This document shows positions 52,853-62,499 of a DNA stretch of 64,000 nt, piece after piece. The notes under the pieces are model-generated. The model had not been told where the DNA came from and made no database searches. It saw nothing but the letters and a program-made list of their open reading frames with translations. How positions within the stretch are numbered: the first letter of the stretch is position 1; every line of letters begins with the position of its first letter. A program made the translations under genes and the position numbers. This stretch comes from Anastrepha obliqua (lineage: Eukaryota > Arthropoda > Insecta > Diptera > Tephritidae): positions 102,465,784 to 102,529,783 of the forward strand of contig NC_072893.1 of assembly GCF_027943255.1 (NCBI RefSeq), in the 5' to 3' direction.

Positions 52853-54930
52853 TAAAAAGAAATCTATTATTTTTGCAAAAAAAGTTTGCGTAAATGGTTT
52901 AAAACTGTTTTATAGTCGATCTTTAGCTCCTGGCGACCTTTAGCAAGTTCAATAATTATTGTGATTTTATCGACATTATGACATTTTCTTTAACATCAAA
53001 AATGTCTGAACGGAATCGACGAAACCAAATCACGTAGTTGGCTGTTATAGTATCGGCATTATAAACACCATTCACAATTTCAGCGGCCTGGTTGCATTTT
53101 CGTCTTATCAAACAAAAACTGTAAAATGCACCGAATTTCCCTTTTGTTGATTTCCATTTATAACACCGTGTAACTTACAACTGAATGGAATAAACAAAAA
53201 CTAGCGAAATAATTTGTTTAATGAGAAACGTCACCTTGACAACAACTATAAACTTTTAATTGTTTGATCGATACTTTACAAGATATCGAATACTATAGCC
53301 ATCTACCTAGAAAATAATGGATTTTTCTCCCCCAAACTAATATGTCGTGCCTTCTATCCTCGATATGTAACGGTTCGTCAGTGACTAGACTATTCTGTGC
53401 TTCACCTCGTTACCGACACGCACTCTTCTTCTAATCGCCAAATTCAATGATATCAAGTATACTGTGAAATAACAATTTATCAGACCCCTTTCATTTTTTA
53501 TAGTCTACTTCTTACATTTCGCTTTTAATGGGTTTCTATGTTTTTACTTTCCATAATTCCACAAGTGTTTTTCTAGCAAGTGGTTTTTCTACTACAAAGT
53601 GCACCACCATTGTTTCGCTCAAAGAATACATTATTGGTGACATATCTATAAGGCTTCCGACATACCTATATATAAATATGAATAAACTTAATTTCTAGTT
53701 TTATTATTTTTAATTTTATTTATTGTATTCAGTTTATTTTTATTAATTTATACCGCAGCCAAGTGGATATCTTAAAGGGCACGATTGTTGCTATGTTGGT
53801 ACAACATTTTTGCTAATTTAGTATGTACATGCATTTATTGTGCTTGTACACAAATCCATAAAATTTTTAGTACTCTTATTATCCGATTTGAGCAATTACG
53901 ACACCAACGTCAAGCATTTCCAAGTCTTAAAAATTACATTTTGCCTTTTGGGACCTTTTCGTCGTTATTTTTAATTTATGGCAAAATTTCTTTTGTTGTG
54001 TGAACACTCTATTAACGTGCTGTGCGGCCGGTGGACGGACGTGGCGTATACGCAACGAATTATAAAGCTGCTCAGGTCAGCTGCAATATAATTTTAATTC
54101 CATCTTAAGTTCGATAAGAGTACACAAATCTAAAGCATATACATATTTATAGTCCACATAAATTGCAAATACTTTAACAGAATTCATAAATGAGTTTCGA
54201 CTTTCAACTGTAAAATTATATTTGTATGCACTGGTACAATAAACGAGTAAGTAACATCGGTTAATACGCAATTGCGCTTTGGAATTTGTGATGGTAGTAA
54301 ATATATATTTATGTATTCATATATATTAACTGTAATCTTAGTATATATACAGCATATCATAATATAGTATACAAACAGTGTTTATATATGCTTATATATG
54401 TATGTATGTGTGTATTTTCATGTATTCACGTATGTCTCACCATTCAGACGACCTTTGCAAACACTTAGCTGGCCCTTATGTATTAAAATTTTTGCGCTAG
54501 TCTTAAGCAAGTTTTTGAAAAAATAACAGTTCTTAGTCACGTGCCAATTCTTACATTCACAGCTAGAAGATTTCGCTTGCGCCAACGCCCTGTGCATTTG
54601 ATGATTTTCAAACACCCTCAGGCGTTTATACACTCCAACATGAGGAAGCGCAGTTTAATATTATGCAAATGAAGCAATTTCCTTTTGAATAAAAAGTAAA
54701 TAAGGAAAACGTGTCCTTAAATCCTATTTCGAAAATAAGTAAATCCGTGAGCGGACTTGAGTAAATGAGCCGTGAAGGAAACACCATGATCTTCTCGCCA
54801 AATGACCACATCAGCAGGATGTCAAATATAACCACACTATTAAAGTTTTGGTTTATATGAAATATTTTAATACAATATAGATTTGGATGCATGTACGACA
54901 AATATACGGCTGACTTCATCTCTTCATATA
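52853..54930. other. AT-rich stretch, nothing recognised
   Basis: About 2 kb. Short TATG/TACA runs near 54300-54420. The frames at 53785-54003, 54418-54633 and 54626-54919 show no motif. Confidence 0.4.
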
Positions 54931-55455
54931 CAAGGTGCGTTCAAAAAGTAAAGTGACTTTGAAAATTTCGATTTTTTTGTTTTGGTAAAACATGTCTTGA
55001 GCGTATGCATGTTTGCAGCTTATGCCCGCTTTATGGCATATTCAGTTGAGTTTGTTGTTGCCAGATACAAATGTTAGACGTATTTTGGTGAGCTCGGAAT
55101 TTTTCCGCTTTCGAAAAAATTTGATTTTTTAACTAAAAATAGTATTAGTAGTAGTCATATATCAACAACGGTATCCATCGGACTTGGACCATTAAGTATT
55201 TTCTTTTTCTCAAAAGCAGAAAACAGAATTTTGGGGACAAAGTTTGCATCATTGGAAAAACATACCAAAGCGTTTTTGGTCAGCAGCGTTTCAAGAATTT
55301 GGGAAATAGTTGACGCAAGTATATTAAATCTGATGAGGATTACTTTTAACGTGACAAAATAAATAAACTTTTAACGTGACAAAATAGATGTAATTGAATA
55401 AATAAGCATTTTTTGAGAAAAATATAAAGCCACCTTTCTTTTCGAACACAGTTCA
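54931..55455 (+). mobile_element. Mariner deletion derivative
   Basis: The left end after TA, CAAGGTGCGTTCAAAAAGTA then AAGTGACTTT, is echoed by the inverse of the right end (GTGTTCGAAAAGAAAGGTGG), diverged. Inside, QRFKNLGNSXRKYIKSDEDY (55290-55340) resembles the mariner C-terminus F-x-x-W-x-x-R-x-x-K-C-I-x-x-x-G-D-Y-F. About 525 bp, non-autonomous. Confidence 0.7.
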
Positions 55456-55738
55456 GTGAATACCAGTGAATTATGAAATAATAAGATAAGGCAGTTCATG
55501 GGTTTTAAAAGAATATTGAAAATTTTCGCTCATGTATGGAATTATTTTATTGGGAAGAAAAAGTGAATTTCATATTTTTTTTTTTATTATTATTAGTATT
55601 TTCATTGCAACTATAACAACTATAACATTACATATATATACTAACGAGCAATTTTTGTGGAGTTTTGTTACAACAAATAATTTGAGTTAATGCTCAGCAA
55701 AATACAATTCATACTTTTAACTGATTTTTATTTATTTA

Positions 55739-57064
55739 TTAGTTTAAATCTAGAGGTTTTTTACGTTTGAGCCTTCGTTTCCATTTTGTATTATCGTTAA
55801 GAATCAAGGCTTCATTGTTCACATGCTGCTTAGTTGCCGTAACCGAATCAATATTGAGGTCACGTTCTAGATCTTGCGTCCTAATATACCTTGGAGCACA
55901 AACTGTATGCTTGAGTGCCTTAGTCTGAAATCTTTGTATATGCGCTGTGTTACTATAGCTGGTGCATCCCCATAGCTGAATCCCATAAGTCCAGATAGGT
56001 TTGAGAATTTGTTTGTAAAGCAGTATCTTATTGTGTGCGGATATCGCTGATTGCTTACCCATTAGCCAATGCATATTTTGGAATTTTAGGTCCAGTACTT
56101 CTCTTTTCTTTTTTACGTGCGCACTCCTCCTAAGTTTCGTGTCGAGAGTCATACCTAGATACTTTGCTATATTAGAGTATGGTACTTTAATGCTGTTTAT
56201 GTATATAGGCAGGTAGTTGGTCTTTTTGTTTGTAAAGTTGATGTGTACAGACTTTGTTTCGTTCAGTTTAATGTGCCATTTATCTGTCCAATTGTGTATT
56301 TTATTGATAGCAAGCTGCAGTTGTGTAGTAGACTCTATTTCTGTCTTTCCGACGGTTAGTATTGCAGTGTCATCAGCAAATGTTGCTATAAAGCAATTTC
56401 TGCTGTTTGGCAGGTCGTGAGTAAAAAGTATATAGAGAAGGGGACCAAGCACACTTCCTTGCGGCACACCAGCTTTTATCTCTTTCAATTCAGAGAACTC
56501 ATCTTCGTATCTGACGCGAAAATAGCGCTCAGACAGGAAGGATTTTAAGATATTAAAATATTTTGTTGGCAGTAGATTCTTTATTTTACACAGCAGGCCA
56601 GCATGACATACTTTATCGAAAGCTTTAGAGACATCGAGAAATACTGCCGAACAGACATTTTTTTCTTCAAATGTGTTCTCGATGATACGAGTAATTCTGT
56701 GAATTTGGTCAATAGTTGAGTGGCGCGCGCGAAATCCAAATTGATATGTTGGTATTATTTGTTTATTTTCTATGATATTGCTCAGGCGCTTTATCAAAAA
56801 TTTTTCCTACAGTTTTGATAAAATGGGCAACAGTGAAATTGGTCGATATGATCCTACATCGTTTGGGGGCTTTCCTGGTTTTAGAATCATGATGACATCA
56901 GCTATTTTCCAATAGATTGGAAAGTATTGCAGCTTAAAGCAAGCATTCATTATGTTTGTTAGCTTCGTAATGATGTTTCGTGAAACTTGTTTGAGGACTT
57001 CGGCAGTTATTAAATCAAACCCTGGAGATTTCTTCGACTTCAACTTTTGTATCTCGGCGCACAT
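55739..57064 (-). pseudogene. Jockey-clade reverse transcriptase, one frameshift
   Basis: 57064-56807: LKSKKSPGFDLITAEVLKQ (fingers), GKPPNDVGSYRPISLLP. One frameshift near 56800. 56797-55739 is open for 352 codons: PTYQFGFRARHSTIDQ, AVFLDVSKAFDKVCHAGL (first Asp), IKAGVPQGSVLGPLLYILF, CFIATFADDTAILT with the FADD box, KWHIKLNETKSVHINFT, IKYLGM-like AKYLGMTLD, LLYKQILKPIWTYGIQLWG, stop after KKPLDLN. All RT catalytic residues are intact, so one indel is the main lesion here. No RNase H, as expected for jockey itself. Confidence 0.95.
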
Positions 57065-57312
57065 CTCATCTTTAGTTATGGGTACTATATCGCCATAATC
57101 ATCATTGGCTATGCCATCAATATTTAGTATTGGTGTTGTGTCGCTATTGGGTGTAAAGATTTTTGCTAGATAATCTGAAAATATGTTTGATTTTTCTGTG
57201 TTTGTTTTCGCCCATCCATTATTGTCTACTTTGATTGGTGGATTATGGTTAGCTGGCTGTTTAAGCTTGTTGGTGCATTTCGATAGTGAGTAGTTTCTGT
57301 CTCTTTTATTAT

Positions 57313-58049
57313 TTAATTGCTGTGCTTAGTTTGTAAATGATTGATTTTAATTTTATGGCTGAGATCTTTCGCTGCTTTGTTCAAAGCTGCTTTATCAACA
57401 GGTGATCTTGTTTGATGCCACCTACGCCGCATTTTTCGCTTCTTTAGCACCATTTCTTTTATATCTTTTGTGTATTTGTGGCCAGCAAAAACTTGCATTA
57501 AAGGAGGTGTGCTCGACCAAGCAGAGTGTTGTATTTCTCTCGTCAGTTTTAAAACTTCGTCATCTATCTTTGTTGTTGATTCCATTGGAAACGTATTGTC
57601 TTCTGATTCTTCTAACATTTTGCCGAAATAATCCCAGTCGGTGAATTGACTAGTTAATTTGAGAACTGGTTCACGTAACACTACCGTTTCGCTGAGAGTT
57701 AGATAGATTGGCGAGTGATTGATCGAGACTTTTCTGGTGATGAAAAAAACGATAAGGTCCGGATTTTTGTGTGGATCAGATGGCCAATATGTTGGCATCC
57801 ATGAAGATGCAGTGTTACAGTTTGTTTGTTGAAGCGCTTTGAAGAGCTCCCTTCCTTTAGTGGTTGTTAGCCTAGATCCCCAATGGATATGTTTAGCATT
57901 AAAATCACCGCCCATAATGAATTTTGTTTTATAACGCTCAATAAGATGGACATATTGATCGTATTTGATTTGGTGCCTTGGAGGACTATAAACAGCTGTC
58001 AATGCTAGATCACCTCCAGCATTAATTGTTTCAAAGTTTTTGATCTTGA
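57313..58049 (-). pseudogene. LINE AP-like endonuclease, C-terminal part
   Basis: Minus strand. LTAVYSPPRHQIKYDQYVHL, then KFIMGGDFNAKHIHWGSRLT (G-D-F-N-A-K-H with the catalytic Asp and Asn), LIVFFITRKVSINHSP (D-x-x-x-x...S-D-H block with the H retained) and the basic linker EMVLKKRKMRRRWHQTRSPV before a stop. The N-terminal EN (ELEMILNSEKIDICLIAETH, near 59420-59370) lies beyond the inserted LINE. Part of the EN between TFFKIK and NFETINAGG appears already lost before that insertion. Confidence 0.9.
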
Positions 58050-59215
58050 TCTCATGGCAATTGTCAGACCAATCCTAACATACGGCATATTAGTATGGTG
58101 GCCAACTTTAGATAAATTGTACGTCAAAAGAACCATGGCACACGTACAAAGAATGCGGGGCCCTCAGAACCACACCCACAGATGCACTAAATATTATGCT
58201 TAACATTTTACCAATAGAGCAATACGGTAAGCAAACAGCTGCCAAAGCAACTCTCAGACTAAGAGAAATCGGCCTACTCAGAACGTACCAAAGAGGGCAC
58301 TCCTCAATTTTAGAACAATTCCCCTGCTTTCCCAGCACAACGGATTTCTGTAGGACCAAGGACATCAATTTCGATAAATCCTTTGTCACAGTATTTCCTT
58401 CCAAAGAGGAATGGGATAACGGGCTCATTGTCAAGATAAATGACTTAAACATCTACACAGATGGCTCAAAACTGGATAACCAAGTAGGTGGAGGGGTCTA
58501 CTCCGACAAACTCGGAGTATGCCATTTCGCTTGCCTGATCATTGCAGTGTATTGCAGGCGGAAGTCACTGCCATAAAAGAGGGACTTAAAGAAATAAAAA
58601 CGAGAGTATTATCCGCAAATGAAGTCTTCATTTACTCGGACAGTCAAGCAGCAATAAAAGCGCTGGAATCAAAAACACACTCGTCAAAAACAGTTCTAGA
58701 ATGTTTTAAACTACTAGATGACATATCTAAGTGCTACAAGGTGCACCTTATCTGGTACAACGCTCGGTCTCGAACCGGATAAGGCGCTAATACCCATGCC
58801 CATAGCCACTTGTAAATTACTTATAGACAGGGAAACCATCAAAAAGGTAAATACAATCTGGCAAAACCTCACAACATGCGAACTAAGCAGACAGACATGG
58901 CCGAACTGGAACAGCGGTCGATCGAAGATCTTGCTAAGATTCAACAGAGAATCTATAAGAAAAATGATAGGTGTTTTAACTGGTCATTGCTTAATAGGCA
59001 GCCACGCTAGAAGGTTAGGACTCCCTTACTTCGATTTCTGTAGAAGCTGTCTTAATACAGAAGAAGAGGAAACAGTCAGACACCTTTTATGTGAGTGTGA
59101 AAGCCTAGCTATGAGAAGGCTGCGCACTCTCGATACAGCATTTCTAACCGATGTAGCGAACATAGCCCATCTAAAACTAACGAAGCTCTGCTCGTTTATT
59201 AAAGCAACCGGATAG
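58050..59215 (+). pseudogene. LINE ORF2: RT thumb, RNase H, Cys/His tail
   Basis: Plus strand. LMAIVRPILTYGILVWWPTL (RT thumb). 58196-58576: QTAAKATLRLREIGLLRTYQ, then the RNase H LNIYTDGSKLDNQVGGGVYS (first Asp). Frameshift near 58520, then HCSVLQAEVTAIKEGLKEI (Glu) and EVFIYSDSQAAIKALESK (Asp). A shift near 58770 damages the closing H-x-x-x-x-x-N-x-x-A-D. The tail 58718-59215 is open: TIWQNLTTCELSRQTW, GVLTGHCLIGSHARRLGL, CRSCLNTEEEETVRHLLCEC, stop after CSFIKATG. Truncated but otherwise well preserved. Confidence 0.92.
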
Positions 59216-59321
59216 TTTGAAAAGGAACACGTAGAGTAAGGATAAGCTCCAGTGGTATCACAATGGACCTGCCGAAGGTCTAAGTGTGTCTTGCGACAAC
59301 CACCCTACCTACCTACCTACC
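58050..59321 (+). mobile_element. LINE insertion in jockey endonuclease, 10-bp TSD
   Basis: TTGATCTTGA occurs at 58040-58049 and 59322-59331, flanking exactly this segment. The 5' end is truncated within the RT thumb. The 3' end is a CCTACCTACCTACCTAC tail, unlike the poly(A) of the 22-kb insertion. So it is a different, younger family than its host. Confidence 0.95.
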
Positions 59322-59450
59322 TTGATCTTGAAAAAAGTTTGATTAGTGAAATGCGTTTCAGCAATTAAACAAATGTCGATTTTTTCTGAATTGAGAATCA
59401 TTTCCAATTCTTGCTGGTGCATTAAGTGCATTTCATATGAAAAAAAATGT

Positions 59451-59829
59451 ATTAAAAATCAAAGTGACTTTTTAGTGACTTCAAGCTTACTCTCTATTAT
59501 ACTAAAATACGAAGAATAATAAAACTGGAAATTAAAAATTTCGATGACTATTTTTCGAGATTAATTGATCTGCTTTTTTTATAATTTGTATAAAGTTTAG
59601 AACCTTGATTTATAAGGATTTTTTTATAAAAAACTTGCGAAAAAAGTTTGTATAAAAATATTGCGAATACTGTGAAAAGATAAAGTGATGATGTGAGCAC
59701 AAGCGTAATTTTAATAAGAATTGGAAAAGGATAAATTTGAATGCATTTTGTATTTTAAAATTTTATAAAATTGTAAGTCTGTAAAGTGTATATTCCCGAA
59801 GCAGGGAAGATTTCGCATGTCCTTTCGAA
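59451..59829. other. AT-rich spacer
   Basis: No supported feature. Confidence 0.4.
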
Positions 59830-60850
59830 TCTCTTTAGACCAACCAGCTTGCCATCGTTCCTTCTAAAAACTCTGGAATATGTGATTGATCTTCTTGAGC
59901 AGTGGCAATTTCGCAGAAGCTCAACATGTTTACACTAAAGGAAAGTCAACCGATACTGCCCCGCACTCCCTTGTGGGTACTACTGAGAAATCTTTATCGG
60001 TTATGGAATATACTCTACAAGGCGAATTTATTACAGGTGACAGCAAACACATATAAGTAAAACCGTACATGTATTTGTTGTTGCGTTTGGTCCAACCATC
60101 ACGTCAAAATCAACAAGCAAATGTAAACATACGAATGTAAACATACCAATACATACAAACAAAGCATATCATTTTGACGTAAGCCATACCTACGGTGAAA
60201 AATTCAGCTGGGTGAATGCTGTCACCTTAATAAATCCACCTTGATACTCTAGCAGCTTTCCTAGACATTGAAGGTGCGTTTAATAATATCTCTCCAGAGA
60301 AAATACGCTCAGTATTTTGTAAGAGTAGAGTTGTTATGTCAATTAGACAAGTAGTACATAACCTGCTAGTTAATCGGGAAATAATTTCCAAATAAGCTTC
60401 AGGGAAATGCCTCAAGGAGGCGTTCTTTGACAATATACCTAGTCGGAAAAACTGCTTACGGTTCTTTTACTGATGGGTCAAAACTTGACAATAAAGCTGG
60501 CTTTGGTGTCTACTCTCAACCTACAAACTGTGTGGTGCAAGAAGCTTTTTCACTTCACTTTTTCAGCCAGCACAAGATTTGTTGTTAGTCTGATATGTAA
60601 GGGTACAAAAAAACTTGGCCGAAATAGGACGTCAGGCGCTCAGTGGTGGTACTTAATTGGTCAAGGAAAAGCGTCTCTATATTACATAGTTGCTTTGATC
60701 ACAGGCCACTGTCTCCTAGGTATTGCACATAAAATAAAATGGTTTAACGAGGAGGAGCAGAAACTGCTTCTGTGGTATGACAATGGATCGGAAACGGCCA
60801 CGTGAGTTGATTTAGAGACCGACAGCCACTTCTACCTACCCACCCACCTA
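59830..60850 (+). pseudogene. R1/LOA-type LINE remnant with nested MITE
   Basis: Plus strand, frames shifting. SLPSFLLKTLEYVIDL (R-P-I-x-L-x-S-F-L-L-K-T-x-E), KGKSTDTAPHSLVGTTEKSL, then, after the MITE at 60035-60227, AAFLDIEGAFNNISPEKI with the RT first Asp (F-L-D-I-E-G-A-F). Then SFTDGSKLDNKAGFGVYS (RNase H first Asp) and ALITGHCLLG of the C-terminal tail. The RT palm with FADD and most of the RNase H are deleted. The 3' end near 60845 reads CTACCTACCCACCCACCTAA, similar to the tail at 59305, so the two may be one family. Confidence 0.8.
60035..60227. mobile_element. 193-bp MITE, TIR AGGTGACAGCA
   Basis: AGGTGACAGCA (60035) and TGCTGTCACCT (ending 60227) are a perfect 11-bp inverted pair. 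A second inner pair, ACGTCAAAAT (60102) and ATTTTGACGT (60172), is nested inside. It interrupts LINE RT sequence (GEFIT...AAFLDIEGAF), proving insertion. No clear target duplication. Confidence 0.75.
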
Positions 60851-61014
60851 ATATATATTTCCTCTGCTTATGTTATGCAATTAAACATGGAAAAGAGTCG
60901 TTCTTGTGCGTGTGCTCTCTAAATGCTTTTCTATTTTGTTTGTTATATACTCGTATATAATTACGGTGTTCATCATTCTTTGAGTTTTATCGAGTTTGTC
61001 TTGACTTTGCCCTA

Positions 61015-61190
61015 TACAGGAGGGAGCTACAGTTTTAGGTAGCTTTGAAAAGCAGATACCTTAACTTTTCTCGCACTAAGATGTTTACCTTTGCCTGTCG
61101 AGTGGAGACCGCTATTAGAAAAAACTATTTTACGAGGTTTTATATCTCTAGCGGACATCGAACCAAGAACTTACCACGTGCTTATCACAC
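61015..61190 (-). mobile_element. SINE, diverged head and middle
   Basis: Minus strand. GACCGCTATTAGAAAAAACT and the inverse B-box-like ACATCGAACCAAGAACTTAC are recognisable; other blocks are eroded. Oldest-looking copy of the nine. Confidence 0.6.
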
Positions 61191-62061
61191 AAAAACCTAC
61201 TCGACTTTGCATTCGCATCCTATAAATTTTGTTTTTATGTATTTCAAACGGTACTCCTCTTTACTTATCGTTGGTTTTTTATCTAGCCAGATTAAATTAC
61301 GAACTGGAACTTGCCACAAGTCTGTGTTTAAGAAACTGAAAGGCTTCGCATTTTCCTTCTTAAAAGAAGTTTTTTTCAGCGAGACAACAAAACGAATTAA
61401 AATTTTGAAAAGGAAATTGTATTGCAAATGTCCAAACCTTTTTGATTTTTTTTTTTATTTTTTTATTTTATATATTATATAATAGTATATTATATTGTAA
61501 AATTGGCGCATAACAAAAAAAATGTTCGAAACAAAAAATCATACGAAAATATTTTATTGTAATGGTGAATATACAGTTAGAACTTTAAGATTTATTGGAG
61601 TAGGGCCGACTTAAAAAATATAGTTTGCAGAAAGGCACTTTGAAAGTTTTATGTGTTACATGCATCGGACTAAAAGACACAGAATTGATATTCAAAATAT
61701 ATGCGTTCATATAATTTTCTCAACCTAATCGATTGAATTTGTCATCTTTAGGGTATAAGGGCATCTTTAGAAAAACAAGGTCTTTAGCAGTGGCCCAACC
61801 CATACAATTAAACTCTGGTTACTGTTTTTTGGAAATGCTACGTCATAGAAATGAAATTACGGATTCCGCTAAGCGAGTCATAATTCAGCTTACTTCCAAT
61901 CTGCTTTTAAATTATTCTACAAGTATATCGTCCTATGCTACATATACGAGTATACATACATATGTAAATAGCCGAATCTTCGTATTCGCTTGAAATTGAA
62001 AATTAAAATTCCAAAAGGTCGAGCCAAGGAGCACCAGGAGATTTCGTGGCTCCTAAAACAC
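61191..62061. other. AT-rich stretch, nothing recognised
   Basis: T-rich runs at 61445-61495. The 145-codon plus frame (61045-61482) starts within the SINE and has no known motif; I do not call it a gene. Confidence 0.4.
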
Positions 62062-62490
62062 TCAGGCTAAAAAGTCCATTGTATTTAAAGTTCTGGAAAG
62101 GGGGTGGGTAGTCAAGCAGAGAAGGAGAAAGGTATCAGAGAAAGAGATTGGAAAGAATAGAGACAGAGATAGAGATAGTGAGTCCTGTGAGAATTTTCCA
62201 GATTCTTTGGCAAATCTGTAAATATCCTCCAGTTTTAGAGAACGAATATTACTCATTCCCATGACATCGGAACCCAATACTCGTAGTCGCGCTCTAGCAA
62301 AGGCAGGACACTCACAGTGAAAGTACTCAGTGCTATCCGGCTCCTCCAAGCATGACAGGCACACTGGGTCCTCAATGATTCCAATGGTGATCATATGCTG
62401 ACCCCATGGGTTGTGTCCTGTAATGATGCCGACCATCAACCGAATGTCTTTCCTTCTAAGTTTTAGTAGAAAGTTTGACAGTTTTCGGCT
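62062..62490 (-). pseudogene. LINE ORF2 C-terminal tail
   Basis: Minus strand, open from about 62475: LLKLRRKDIRLMVGIITGHN, then WGQHMITIGIIEDPVC with C-x-x-C (VCLSCLEE), STEYFHCECPAFARARLRVL, LKLEDIYRFAKESGKF. The Cys/His cluster (C-x2-C-x9-H-x-C) is intact. It ends in a Ser/Leu run encoded by an AGAGAC-type simple repeat (62120-62180). The rest of ORF2 is cut off by the plus-strand LINE that begins about 62500. Confidence 0.85.
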
Positions 62491-62499
62491 GGCGAAAAT

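Larger units (their letters stand above)
55575..59450 (-). mobile_element. Jockey-clade LINE, interrupted by a second LINE
   Basis: Minus strand: EN start near 59440, EN body 58049-57313, RT 57064-55739, 3' end near 55575 with an A-rich (T run on plus) tail. The plus-strand LINE at 58050-59321 cuts its endonuclease, with target copies on both sides. The longest LINE sequence in the window; ORF1 is missing. Confidence 0.88.

Noticed and set aside
61045..61482. 145-codon plus frame
   Set aside because: It begins in antisense SINE sequence, is rich in Phe/Lys because of AT bias, and has no motif.
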